Assembly (NCBI GenBank): GCA_021810145.1
Contig: JAJZJL010000006.1
Coordinates: forward strand, 1 to 62,544
DNA: 62,544 nucleotides
Source of the DNA: Planctomycetota bacterium
Lineage (GTDB): Bacteria > Planctomycetota > Phycisphaerae > WQYP01
Direction: 5' to 3'
Position numbers and translations under genes: made by a program. Within the stretch, counting starts at the first letter, position 1; every line of letters begins with the position of its first letter. Of the stretch, positions 25,868-35,159 are shown piece by piece. The notes below the pieces were generated by a model, which did not search any database, had not been told where the DNA came from, and saw nothing but the letters and a program-made list of their open reading frames with translations.

Positions 25868-27823
25868 ATGAATTCGCGATTAACAATAGCCGTACTTTTA
25901 ATTCTTGTCGTTCTTGTGGCAGTAGTGGCTTATGTAAGCCGACAGCCCAAGCCCTCGACTCATCCGACGCAACATACATTCGTGTTTTCTCCCCACCCCA
26001 CGTCGTTGCAAAGCTTTTCGTACAAACCTGCCCACGGCCCGTCTCTGGCTTTCAAGCATGTTGGTACACACTGGTTGATTGTCCATCCGATCAAAGCCCG
26101 CGGCCGGGATTATGCCATTGGCGATCTTGCCAGTACGCTGGCGGATCTGAAATGGCGCTACCGCAACAAAATCAGTTCCAGCGGGGCACACAGTCTGGCT
26201 CATGCCGGTTTGGAAAAGCCCCGGGCGGTTCTCACGGTTGTTGACCAATCGGGAAAAACGTTCACATTGGACGTTGGTACACGCAACGCCACCGGGCGGC
26301 TGTATGTGCATCTCGCGGGGCGGCATGATCCATACATTGATGTTGTTGATGCGCACTGGCTTGCCCGGCTCAATCGCCCGGTGCGCAAATTCCGTAACCG
26401 CTCGCTGACTTCGTTCCATACCCATAATATCGCAAGCATTACACTGAAATCGGGCGCTCAAAGCATCCGATTGGTTCCGCACGGAAAAGCCTGGTTGTTA
26501 ACCAGGCCGTTTCTGGCACCCGCGGCCGATACCGCGGTTACCAGTTGGATCAGCAATCTGCAACTGCTGACCGCGCACAGATTTTCTGATATTCCCGCGG
26601 CTCGAGCCGGTTTCAACAATGGCCCGCTGACCATCACCGTTGATTTCAAAGCGCCGCATCCGCTGAAAATTGCCGCGACAAAAAATAAGCCCGCATCCAC
26701 GAAAACGCTTCCCGCTCCGGCTCCACTGACAATCCAGTTTGGAATCAAAACGGATTTAACCGGCAAATTTCTGTATGCCGACAGCAGTTATAACGCCGGT
26801 GTATGTATCGTGCGGGACGCGTCGTTTAAGCAGTTGAATCAAAACCTGTCGGCCTTGCGTGACCATCACCTCGTGGCGGCCGATGTCGCCGCGAAGGCTT
26901 CCACCATTGCCATCACCCGCCGAATGGGCATTACCGGCAACACGCCGGCCATGCTGAAAATTCGTAAAATAAATGGCAAATGGATATTCAACACTTCTCC
27001 GAAACAGCAACATGCGGCTTCCAGTTCGGCCGTAAGCAAATTATTGGCGGACTTGCGCGCAGTGAAGGCCAAAAGCTTTCTGGATACTCCAGGGAACCTG
27101 ACGGAACTTGGGTTGCGAAGCCCCGTCGTTGATTGGACCATCACGCTGGCTGACCATATTCATCCGGTTCGCATTGCCTTTGGTACGGCGCAAAAATCCG
27201 GGCTGGTGCCCGTTAAGATTTCACTTTGGCCCAGTGTTTATTTTGTCGGCCCCGCGGCGATCAAATCATTGCAGCCGAAACTCACCGTGCTGCGGAGTAA
27301 GACCGTGACGGATCTTACCGGCGTTAAAGTTCAGCGCATCGCCATCCGCAATGCCGGCCACACCATGATGATCAACAATATTGATGGCAAATGGGTGGGT
27401 GGGGATAAAAAGCCCGTTCCTTCCGCACTCGCCGGCGATCTGCTTTCGGCGTGCAGACCGCTGGTGGCGAAAAAGTGGTTTATTAATGCCCGCTCTGTTT
27501 CTGCCGTTCCGCCCATAACGGTTGATTTCACCGTTCGGCATGATGCTAAAACGCCATCAGCGGCCACGGGAACCAAAAAGCCGGCAAAACCGGTAAAAAG
27601 CCAATTCGTTTCGCAACACGAGGTGCTGACGCTTTGGAATATTACCATGCCTGAAAAGGTCGCGACGGGTGCCAAAGCAAAATCCACTGCGCGGGCGGCC
27701 CAAACCCAATGGCGAGCCGAGCTTGTTCAAGCGGGGCATGCGACAACCAGTCCGGTATGGAGCTTCCAGCCGAAATCCAGTTTGGTGGCGGCGATTCAAT
27801 CGCTTCTGAAAGCGTCCAAATGA
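25868..27823 (+). CDS. DUF4340 domain-containing membrane-anchored protein
   Basis: A protein of about 651 residues with an N-terminal signal anchor (LTIAVLLILVVLVAVVAYV) and repeated extracytoplasmic DUF4340-type modules: segments such as HWLIVHPIKARGRDYAIGDLASTLADLKW, GKAWLLTRPFLAPAADTAV and GKWIFNTSPKQQHAASSSAV recur at intervals of about 180-250 residues. Several Met codons cluster at the start. An AAAAAGGA at 25852-25859 favours the ATG at 25868 over those at 25829, 25859 and 25862. DUF4340 genes commonly follow gldG homologues, as here, and the product probably works outside the membrane with the exporter. The cargo is unknown. Confidence 0.78.
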   Translation: MNSRLTIAVLLILVVLVAVVAYVSRQPKPSTHPTQHTFVFSPHPTSLQSFSYKPAHGPSLAFKHVGTHWLIVHPIKARGRDYAIGDLASTLADLKWRYRNKISSSGAHSLAHAGLEKPRAVLTVVDQSGKTFTLDVGTRNATGRLYVHLAGRHDPYIDVVDAHWLARLNRPVRKFRNRSLTSFHTHNIASITLKSGAQSIRLVPHGKAWLLTRPFLAPAADTAVTSWISNLQLLTAHRFSDIPAARAGFNNGPLTITVDFKAPHPLKIAATKNKPASTKTLPAPAPLTIQFGIKTDLTGKFLYADSSYNAGVCIVRDASFKQLNQNLSALRDHHLVAADVAAKASTIAITRRMGITGNTPAMLKIRKINGKWIFNTSPKQQHAASSSAVSKLLADLRAVKAKSFLDTPGNLTELGLRSPVVDWTITLADHIHPVRIAFGTAQKSGLVPVKISLWPSVYFVGPAAIKSLQPKLTVLRSKTVTDLTGVKVQRIAIRNAGHTMMINNIDGKWVGGDKKPVPSALAGDLLSACRPLVAKKWFINARSVSAVPPITVDFTVRHDAKTPSAATGTKKPAKPVKSQFVSQHEVLTLWNITMPEKVATGAKAKSTARAAQTQWRAELVQAGHATTSPVWSFQPKSSLVAAIQSLLKASK

Positions 27824-28194
27824 AAACCTCCGCATGAGGAATTATGCCCCCGGGTGGTCAGGGCGAGCAAGCGTTTTAACCCCGGGATGGCAGTCCGCAA
27901 TCGCGGGCAAAACCTGATGCTGAAAACTGCACCAAAAAAGTCGAAAATGCGGATGTGGGAAACTTATTTTCAGCCTCTGTAGTCGAAAATAGGGGTTTTT
28001 TGTGTCTTCCGGTGTCGGATAACTTGCAATTCCCGCTTACAGCGCCATAATTCTGTGCTTCGCGGGTGGTGCGGAGCTTGTTTCCGTACCGAGCCGCCGG
28101 GACTGTACCGCTGCAAGCCATGGAGAGCCGGGCGCGGGGCTTGGCACCATGGGCGCGGTGATTTGGTGATGTTGATTACATCGGGTTGAGAAAT
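27824..28194. other. Intergenic region before nuoJ
   Basis: About 370 bases with no supported gene. It probably contains the end of the ABC transporter operon and the promoter of nuoJKLMN. A T6 tract lies near 27996 without a convincing hairpin. I could not identify a good -35/-10 pair. Confidence 0.3.
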
Positions 28195-28944
28195 ATGGAT
28201 TACCCGCTGATTATTGCAACCGCGTGCGGTGCAATTGCCTTGTACTTAATGATGCCCCGAGGGCAGGGCTGGCTGGTGAAGCTCGGCGCGCTGATTGGTG
28301 TTCTGGCTCTGGCTTCGGGCTTAAGTTATCTCACGCATTGGGCCAGCGTTCAATTTCCCGCACAGCACGCGGGAGGCCCCGGCATATTCTTTTACGCCTT
28401 CGCTCTCATCGCGGTTGGCTCAGCTGTGGGCGTGGTATGTCATCCGAAACCTCTTTACTCCGCATTGTATTTTGTGCTTATGACGCTGGCTATCGCCGGT
28501 TTGTTTGTGCTGCTGATGGCGGAATTTATCGCTGTTGTGCTGATCATCATTTATGCCGGTGCTATTCTGGTAACCTATGTATTTGTAATTATGTTGGCCA
28601 GTTCTTCGGGCGTGGCGGCCGCGGCGGTGGATTATGACCGCATCAGCGCCGATCCGTTGATTGCGGTACTGGTAAGCTTTTTGCTTCTCGGTACGGTGCT
28701 GGAAACGCTTTTTACACACCGACCGCACGGATTTATCGCCGCTGGTTCCACCAGTTTGGCGGCTCAAGGCACGCATTGGCTCGGCTTGGCGGCCTTGGGT
28801 AAAAATCTGTATTCGCAATACACGCTTCCCCTGGAATTGGCCGGTGTTTTAATGACCATCTCGCTGGTTGGTGCTGTGGTGATTGCGCGCAAGAATGCTC
28901 CGCAAACGCACATGCTTGGTTTGGGAGACATGCCGGCGGAATAA
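28195..28944 (+). CDS. nuoJ: NADH-quinone oxidoreductase subunit J
   Basis: A membrane subunit of complex I, about 249 residues with five helices. The family core is the YSALYFVLMTLAIAGLFVLLMAEFIAVVLIIIYAGAILVTYVFVIML region (about residues 87-135), which includes the kinked third helix with the conserved glycine. An additional N-terminal pair of helices before residue 55 is longer than in E. coli. The ATG at 28195 is preferred over a TTG at 28186. It is the first gene of a nuoJKLMN cluster and lies 15 bases before nuoK. Confidence 0.92.
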   Translation: MDYPLIIATACGAIALYLMMPRGQGWLVKLGALIGVLALASGLSYLTHWASVQFPAQHAGGPGIFFYAFALIAVGSAVGVVCHPKPLYSALYFVLMTLAIAGLFVLLMAEFIAVVLIIIYAGAILVTYVFVIMLASSSGVAAAAVDYDRISADPLIAVLVSFLLLGTVLETLFTHRPHGFIAAGSTSLAAQGTHWLGLAALGKNLYSQYTLPLELAGVLMTISLVGAVVIARKNAPQTHMLGLGDMPAE

Positions 28945-28958
28945 CGCGGTGATAAAAC

Positions 28959-29294
28959 ATGATGATAACCCATGCAACAAGTTCTTTCTCTGATCCGGTT
29001 CTGGTGCGGTACCTCGCATTGGGTGCGGTGCTGTTTGCCATTGGACTCGTTGGATTTATGGCGCGCCGCAACATGATCATGATTTTCCTTTCTACGGAAA
29101 TCATGTTTCAGGGCGTGGCGATTAATCTTATAGCGTTCAGTCGCTACTACCATAATGCCGATGGACAATCGTTTGTTATTTTCCTTTTGACCGTGGCGGC
29201 CGCGGAAGCATCATTGGCGCTGGGCCTGGTGGTTATGTTGTTCCGCCACCGGCAAACGCTCAATGTGGATGCCTGGTCTGACATGCAGGGGTAG
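28959..29294 (+). CDS. nuoK: NADH-quinone oxidoreductase subunit K
   Basis: A 111-residue MrpC-like membrane subunit with three helices. The two buried glutamates needed for proton transfer are present: E47 in FLSTEIMFQGVAINLI and E83 in VAAAEASLALGLVVML. The RRNMIMIFLS segment preceding helix 2 is typical. A second ATG lies one codon downstream and could also serve as start. It is part of the nuoJKLMN operon. Confidence 0.95.
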   Translation: MMITHATSSFSDPVLVRYLALGAVLFAIGLVGFMARRNMIMIFLSTEIMFQGVAINLIAFSRYYHNADGQSFVIFLLTVAAAEASLALGLVVMLFRHRQTLNVDAWSDMQG

Positions 29295-29369
29295 GATGCC
29301 TTTGCATTTTCCCGGGAACCGGTTGATTAACCGCGGTTCCTGAATTTGAGGGATATTCCGGAGTTTGAA

Positions 29370-31562
29370 GTGTTCCAGTTAATTCAGCAGCTTACCTTTC
29401 ATCATAAGGCTGAAATATTGGCCGGGTTGATTCCTTTATTTCCGCTGGCGGCGATGGTCATCATCGCACTTTTTGGCGGGAAGATTCTCAAGGGGCGCGC
29501 CCATGTTCCGGCCATCATCGGAATCGCCTGTTCGTTTTTTCTGGCCATTCTTCTGTTATTAATTTTTGATGTCGGCCAATTCAACGGCATTAAAGCGGCT
29601 TTGTTCCACGTTACCGCGGCCCAGGCCAACCAGATTGGTGCTTTAAGCCCGGAATTTCTGCAAATGAAATTTTCCACCTGGATCAGCGCAGGTGGTTTCA
29701 GCATTCCCTTCGGTGTGTATCTTGATCCTTTGTCGGTGCTGTTTGTTTCATTCGTCACCGGCATATCGCTGCTGATTTTTATCTATTCCAGCGGCTACAT
29801 GGAAGGTGATTACGGGTACTTCCGTTTCTTCGCCTATTTAAGCATGTTCGTTACCGCCATGACCATTCTGGTGCTGGCGAATAATTTTCTGCTGGTGTAT
29901 CTGGGGTGGGAAGGAGTGGGTCTGGCCAGTTATCTGCTGGTTGGCTATTACTATCCCAAACGTTCCGCCCGCGATGCGGCAACCAAAGCGTTTATTGTCA
30001 ACCGTATTGGCGATACCTGCTTTGCCATCGCCATCTTCATGATCTATCTGACCTTCCATTCGTTGAATTTCGCCAATGTGTTCTATGGCCCGCTGCAAAG
30101 CGCCAGCTTCCGTGCGGCGCATCAGTCCATGATGTTCTGGATTCCGCTGCTGTTGATGTTTGGCGCTTTTGCCAAATCCGCGCAGTTTCCGCTGCATGTG
30201 TGGTTGCCGGACGCCATGGAAGGCCCTACGCCGGTTTCCGCGTTAATTCACGCCGCTACCATGGTCACGGCCGGAGTATATCTGATCGCCCGGTGCATGC
30301 CGATCTTCATGCATGATCTGCCGGTATTGCATCTGGTTGGTATTATTGGCACGTTCACCGCGTTTATGGCGGCCACCATCGCCATGTGTCAATATGATCT
30401 GAAACGCATTTGGGCCTATTCCACGGTATCGCAACTGGGATATATGTTCATGGGCCTGGGCGTGGCGGCCGGGTCCGCCGCGGTTTTTCATGTGTTTACC
30501 CATGCATTTTTCAAAGCACTTTTGTTCCTCTCCAGCGGTTCGGTGATGCACGCCATGGGGGGAGAACTGGATATTCGTAAAATGTCCGGTCTGCGAAAGC
30601 GTATGCCCATTACGACAATCTGTCTGCTGGTAGGCGCTTTATCCCTGGCCGGATTTCCCGGCTGGGCCGGCTTTTTCAGTAAAGATGAAATACTTTCTGC
30701 CGCCATGAACTCGACGTGGAGCGGCGGACCTTGGTTGGCTGTCATCGGCCTGCTGACCGCTTTGCTGACCGCTTATTACACGTTCCGGGCATTTTTCCGC
30801 GTGTTTATGGGCGATCTGGTACTGCCGCAAACCGCGGGCCTGCATGAACCCAGCGCTTTTGCGCTGCCCGCCGAAAGTGACCATGATCATCATCAAGCCC
30901 ATGGCGCTGATGATCCAAGCCAACATGGCCATGACGCTCATGCTGGCCACGGTCAGCAGCGCAATACCTCATTTGATGGACCCATTACCATGTGGGGGCC
31001 ATTGGTGATTCTTGCCATCGGGGCCACGCTGGTAGGCTGGCTGGGTGTATTCGGCGGCCATGGTGATCAAGGCTGGATTCAAAGCTTTCTGGCGCGCGTG
31101 CCCATGAACTCGGGCATACATTATGTGCCAACGCCGCCGGGTGGGTTGTTTCTGCCGGCCGCCGCAGCGGATCGTCTGAGTCCCGCGATTGGTATGAGCA
31201 TCGGCGGCATTTTGGCGGTCGCTGGAATTTTGATCGCACTGTATTTCCATTTGATCAATCGGCATGCCGCCGAAGTGGTTAAATCCGCCTTGCGTCCGCT
31301 GGCGACATTCCTGGAAAACAAGTGGTACATCGACGAAATTTATCACTACGGAATCGTCAAGCCACTGTGGTATGTCGGCCGTATGTTGTATGGTGTTGAC
31401 CATCTGGTAGATGGAATTGTTGTAAACTTTTTTGGATATTTCCCCCAGTTCGTCGGCTGGCTGCTTAAGCCCACGCAAAGCGGCCGGTTGCGCTATTACG
31501 CCATCGGTATGGTCAGCGGTCTGGCCCTGGTGATTCTGGGTGTGTTGTATCTGCTTAGATGA
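29370..31562 (+). CDS. nuoL: NADH-quinone oxidoreductase subunit L
   Basis: The most distal antiporter-like proton-pumping subunit of complex I, about 730 residues against about 613 in E. coli. The conserved Glu of helix 5 is in YLGWEGVGLASYLLVG. The channel helices are marked by AQFPLHVWLPDAMEGPTPVS and ALIHAATMVTAGVYLI. The C-terminal lateral amphipathic helix and last helices are present. A His-rich loop (about residues 503-533, eleven His including DHDHHQAHG and HGHDAHAGHG) accounts for part of the extra length. The GTG at 29370 with CGGAG six bases ahead is preferred over a TTG at 29346. Confidence 0.93.
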   Translation: MFQLIQQLTFHHKAEILAGLIPLFPLAAMVIIALFGGKILKGRAHVPAIIGIACSFFLAILLLLIFDVGQFNGIKAALFHVTAAQANQIGALSPEFLQMKFSTWISAGGFSIPFGVYLDPLSVLFVSFVTGISLLIFIYSSGYMEGDYGYFRFFAYLSMFVTAMTILVLANNFLLVYLGWEGVGLASYLLVGYYYPKRSARDAATKAFIVNRIGDTCFAIAIFMIYLTFHSLNFANVFYGPLQSASFRAAHQSMMFWIPLLLMFGAFAKSAQFPLHVWLPDAMEGPTPVSALIHAATMVTAGVYLIARCMPIFMHDLPVLHLVGIIGTFTAFMAATIAMCQYDLKRIWAYSTVSQLGYMFMGLGVAAGSAAVFHVFTHAFFKALLFLSSGSVMHAMGGELDIRKMSGLRKRMPITTICLLVGALSLAGFPGWAGFFSKDEILSAAMNSTWSGGPWLAVIGLLTALLTAYYTFRAFFRVFMGDLVLPQTAGLHEPSAFALPAESDHDHHQAHGADDPSQHGHDAHAGHGQQRNTSFDGPITMWGPLVILAIGATLVGWLGVFGGHGDQGWIQSFLARVPMNSGIHYVPTPPGGLFLPAAAADRLSPAIGMSIGGILAVAGILIALYFHLINRHAAEVVKSALRPLATFLENKWYIDEIYHYGIVKPLWYVGRMLYGVDHLVDGIVVNFFGYFPQFVGWLLKPTQSGRLRYYAIGMVSGLALVILGVLYLLR

Positions 31563-31613
31563 TCGGAAGCGAAGGTCGCCATCCGGACAGTAAGAACTCG
31601 GAACTGAAACGTT

Positions 31614-33344
31614 ATGACACAATCGCATTTAATTCTGCCCATGATGCTGGCTATTCCCCTGATCGGGGCTGCGTTAATTTTTATGATCAAGCCCGGCAGT
31701 ACCGGACAGCGTGGCCGAAGTCTGGGCATTCTGGCGTTTTGTTGCGCGCTGATCCCATCGTTGATGGGCATTATCCTGCTGACACGCTTCAATTATGCCA
31801 GAGGAGGCGTGTGGCAGCAGCAGTTTTTTTATCCATGGCTGCCACAATTCCATGTGAATTTTTCCTTTGGCGTTGATGCCATCAGTCTGTGGCTGCTGAT
31901 GCTCACGCTGCTGGTAACGCCGGCCGCCATTCTTGATGCGGTTGGCAAAATACAGCATCGCCAGAATGAATTTTTCGCATGGATGCTGGTAAGTTACGCC
32001 TGCATGATCGGGGTATTTATCAGTCATGATGTGCTGTTGTTTTATCTTTTCTTCGAATTCAGTTTGATTCCCACCTTTTTTATTCTCGGAATCTGGGGCC
32101 ATTCCGAACGCCGCAAAGCCGCCATCAAGTTTTTTCTCTACGCCTTTGCCGGTTCGGTACTGTTGCTGGCCAGTCTGATTTATCTGGCATTTGTGCATCA
32201 GGAAAAATTCGGTACTTTCTCATTTGCATTGTCGGATCTGATCAAGGCCGGCCAATCGCTTAGTTCCGCGCAACAGGGGATGGTGTTTTTGGGCTTACTG
32301 ATCGGTTTTGCCATCAAAGTGCCATTATTCCCCGTACACACATGGATGCCGTTGGCTATTACCGAATCACCTACGCCCGGATCGGTGATGATAGCTTTGG
32401 TAAAGCTGGGGGCCTATGGTCTGTTGCGATTCGCCATTCCCATGCTGCCACTGGCGGCCATGCGGTTTACCCCGTGGTTGGCGGTGCTGTGTGTTGTTTC
32501 AATCCTTTACGGCGGGCTGATCAGTTGGGTGCAGCGCGATATGAAAAAGCTCATCGCGTACAGTGTGCTAAGCCATCTGGGCTTGTGTATTCTGGCGTTG
32601 CTGGCTCTGACCATGACGGGATTGACCGGATGTGTGCTGGTGATGATCAGTTCCGGCCTTTTGGCTGCCGCCATGCTGATGGTCATGGGCATGATTTATC
32701 GCCGCTACCGCACCCGGAATTTGCTGGAAATTTCCGGATTGGCCAGGCGGCTTCCGGTTCTGGGCTTTTTCGCGGTATTCTTTTTCATGGGTACCGCGGC
32801 GCTGCCGGGATTAATCGGCTTTGTTTCTGAGATTATTTCTCTGGTGGGTACGTATGTCAGCGGCAGCGCCGGTCATGGCGGCTCGCTTGGTCCGGCGTAT
32901 GCCATTCCCGCCGCTCTGGGCATGATTCTTGGCGCGTTGTATATGCTCTACTGGGTTGCCCACGTTATTTTCGGCCCGCTGGTGGAGACAACCCCGGATA
33001 CCGACACCGCCCATGAATCTCATGGCCACACAGTCGCTCACGATTTATCGCTGCGGGAATGGTTTGTGCTCTCGCCGTTGGCACTGGCCGTGCTGTTTAT
33101 TGGTTTGTATCCTGCTCCGGTGCTGCAATCTCTCCAGCCGGCCATTGGTAAGATTCGCCATGAAGTATTGGCGGCGGTTCAGTCCAATACCGCCTCGAGC
33201 ATGGCACTTAAAACCTCCGCCAACTCGGGTAATCACCTTGCCGGCGCGGTGCGCAATGCCGGAATGCTCGCAGTTGCTGCGCCCGTCACCGGTGGTTCAA
33301 ATGTGACCGCGGCCCTGCGATTGCCGGTCCGGTTAGCTCGGTAA
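31614..33344 (+). CDS. nuoM: NADH-quinone oxidoreductase subunit M
   Basis: An antiporter-like proton-pumping subunit, 576 residues with about 14 helices. The essential Glu of helix 5 lies in LFYLFFEFSLIPTFFILGIWG. The helix 7-8 region is VPLFPVHTWMPLAITESPTPGSV, followed by LVKLGAYGLLRF. A His-containing loop with AHESHGHTVAH lies near residue 470 before the last helices. The C-terminal 60 residues after the final helix are Ala/Ser/Thr-rich and longer than usual. The ATG lies 52 bases after nuoL, and nuoN follows. Confidence 0.93.
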   Translation: MTQSHLILPMMLAIPLIGAALIFMIKPGSTGQRGRSLGILAFCCALIPSLMGIILLTRFNYARGGVWQQQFFYPWLPQFHVNFSFGVDAISLWLLMLTLLVTPAAILDAVGKIQHRQNEFFAWMLVSYACMIGVFISHDVLLFYLFFEFSLIPTFFILGIWGHSERRKAAIKFFLYAFAGSVLLLASLIYLAFVHQEKFGTFSFALSDLIKAGQSLSSAQQGMVFLGLLIGFAIKVPLFPVHTWMPLAITESPTPGSVMIALVKLGAYGLLRFAIPMLPLAAMRFTPWLAVLCVVSILYGGLISWVQRDMKKLIAYSVLSHLGLCILALLALTMTGLTGCVLVMISSGLLAAAMLMVMGMIYRRYRTRNLLEISGLARRLPVLGFFAVFFFMGTAALPGLIGFVSEIISLVGTYVSGSAGHGGSLGPAYAIPAALGMILGALYMLYWVAHVIFGPLVETTPDTDTAHESHGHTVAHDLSLREWFVLSPLALAVLFIGLYPAPVLQSLQPAIGKIRHEVLAAVQSNTASSMALKTSANSGNHLAGAVRNAGMLAVAAPVTGGSNVTAALRLPVRLAR

Positions 33345-33371
33345 TGTTTTGAATTCAAAGAGGCTTTGTTC

Positions 33372-34952
33372 GTGAATATTCCGCTGAATCATCTTTGCCC
33401 CGAAATCATCATGATCGTCGCAGCGTGTATTGTGGCGTTGCTTGGTGCCGCAAAATCCGACTCTGTGCGCCGCAGTGCGCAGTGGATTTCTCTGATCAGC
33501 CTGATCCTGGCTTTTATCGCCGGCTGGCGGATCGGAACGGTGGATGCCGGACCCGCCTGGCCGCTGGCAAGCTTCTGCACTTATGACACACTTCTGGCGT
33601 CCGGAGTGGGCATTCTTCTGGTATTGCTGTCCTGGGATATGCCATTTGCGTTGGATCCCGCGAAATCGGATCAGACGTTTCGCGGCGAATATTTCGCCAT
33701 GATGCTGGTTTCCCTCGCCGGTGTGAGCATGATGGCGAAAGTCGATAATTTAATCTGGCTTTTTATCGCTCTGGAACTGGTTTCCATTCCGACCTACATC
33801 ATGGTGGCCACCGGCCGCGGCAACCCCGCTGCACAGGAAGCCGGTATCAAATACTTCTTCTTAGGATCACTTTCGGCTGCCATTTATCTTTTTGGATTCA
33901 GCTACCTCTATGGTTTTTGCGGGAGCACAGATTTCAGCAAAATTGCCGGCGCGTTTGCCGGCAGTTCGCAGGTTCCCTATGTGGCCATCATTGGCCTGCT
34001 GATGGTGATCATCGGTATCGCTTATAAAATCGCCGCCGTGCCCCTGCATTATTATGCCCCCGATGTTTATCAGGGAACCGCCACACCGGTGACAGCCTTC
34101 TTGTCCTTTGCCCCCAAAGCGGCGGGCTTCATCGCGCTGATTCTGGTTTTTAATCTTACGGGATGGAAACTTTCGCACGGCGCCGCCCGCGCCGTACCCG
34201 ACCTGCTGATGGTCATGGCTGTATTGAGCATGACCATTGGTAATGTTCTTGCATTGTTACAGCGCAATATCAAACGCATGTTGGCTTACAGCTCTATTTC
34301 CCATTCGGGGTATATGCTTGTTGGTCTGGCTGTTGGTCCGCTGCTTCTCAGCCACAGCACCACGAATGGCATAAGTGCCATGCTGTTTTATCTTGGCGCT
34401 TACAGCATCATGACGGTCGGTGCTTTTGCGGTTCTGGTTTACCTCCAGGGGAAACTTGATGCCGCGGAAGATCTTGATGATATTGCCGGCATCGCTTCCG
34501 AGCACCCTCTGGCCGCCGCCTGTATGGCGGTTTGCATGTTAAGTCTGATCGGTATGCCCTTTACGGTGGGCTTTCTGGGCAAACTGTTTATTGTTCAAGC
34601 GGCCTTCTCAAGCGGTCATGGCGTGCTGGCGGTTATCGTGATGATCAATGCCGCCATTGCCGCAGCATATTATCTCAGCATCATTACCTCCATGTACCTG
34701 CGGGATCCCTGGACGCCGTTTAGCGTCCGCCGGCCCGGAACCATCCAATTTTCCGCCGCCATCGCCGCGGCTCTTGTGATTCTTCTGGGGCTGTTCCCAT
34801 CCGTATTGATGAGTATGTCGCAATATTCCGGAAGCGAAGTGACAAAAATGGTCGCAATGGATCATTCGCATGGCGCGGCGCTTATCAAAACGGCGTCCAC
34901 ACTCAGCGCTGATAAAAATGTTGAGATGCGCCTGGCGGTGCGTGCTCACTGA
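33372..34952 (+). CDS. nuoN: NADH-quinone oxidoreductase subunit N
   Basis: The third antiporter-like subunit of complex I, about 526 residues with about 14 helices. Family motifs are ALELVSIPTYIMVA (the conserved Glu on helix 5), AAVPLHYYAPDVYQGTATPV with the FLSFAPKAAGF continuation, and RMLAYSSISHSGYMLVGL. The GTG at 33372 is eight bases after AAAGAGG, which is better spaced than the TTG at 33366. It ends the nuoJKLMN cluster. No further respiratory gene follows; an aminotransferase gene lies 207 bases downstream. Confidence 0.93.
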   Translation: MNIPLNHLCPEIIMIVAACIVALLGAAKSDSVRRSAQWISLISLILAFIAGWRIGTVDAGPAWPLASFCTYDTLLASGVGILLVLLSWDMPFALDPAKSDQTFRGEYFAMMLVSLAGVSMMAKVDNLIWLFIALELVSIPTYIMVATGRGNPAAQEAGIKYFFLGSLSAAIYLFGFSYLYGFCGSTDFSKIAGAFAGSSQVPYVAIIGLLMVIIGIAYKIAAVPLHYYAPDVYQGTATPVTAFLSFAPKAAGFIALILVFNLTGWKLSHGAARAVPDLLMVMAVLSMTIGNVLALLQRNIKRMLAYSSISHSGYMLVGLAVGPLLLSHSTTNGISAMLFYLGAYSIMTVGAFAVLVYLQGKLDAAEDLDDIAGIASEHPLAAACMAVCMLSLIGMPFTVGFLGKLFIVQAAFSSGHGVLAVIVMINAAIAAAYYLSIITSMYLRDPWTPFSVRRPGTIQFSAAIAAALVILLGLFPSVLMSMSQYSGSEVTKMVAMDHSHGAALIKTASTLSADKNVEMRLAVRAH

Positions 34953-35159
34953 GGAACTGAACCACAAGCTCCATTCCGGTTCTTCCCGGCCGCAATATTT
35001 TACCCTTGCCTTCTGGAGCGAAAACTCCGCATGACTTTGAATAATCATGATCAATTGCGCTGCAAACCGCCGGCTTATGTCGCAGGATATCGTGCTGTGG
35101 CGGTATCGAATTTATGGGAGCGCTGGATATAATGGAATTACATGGAAAGGATTTTACTC

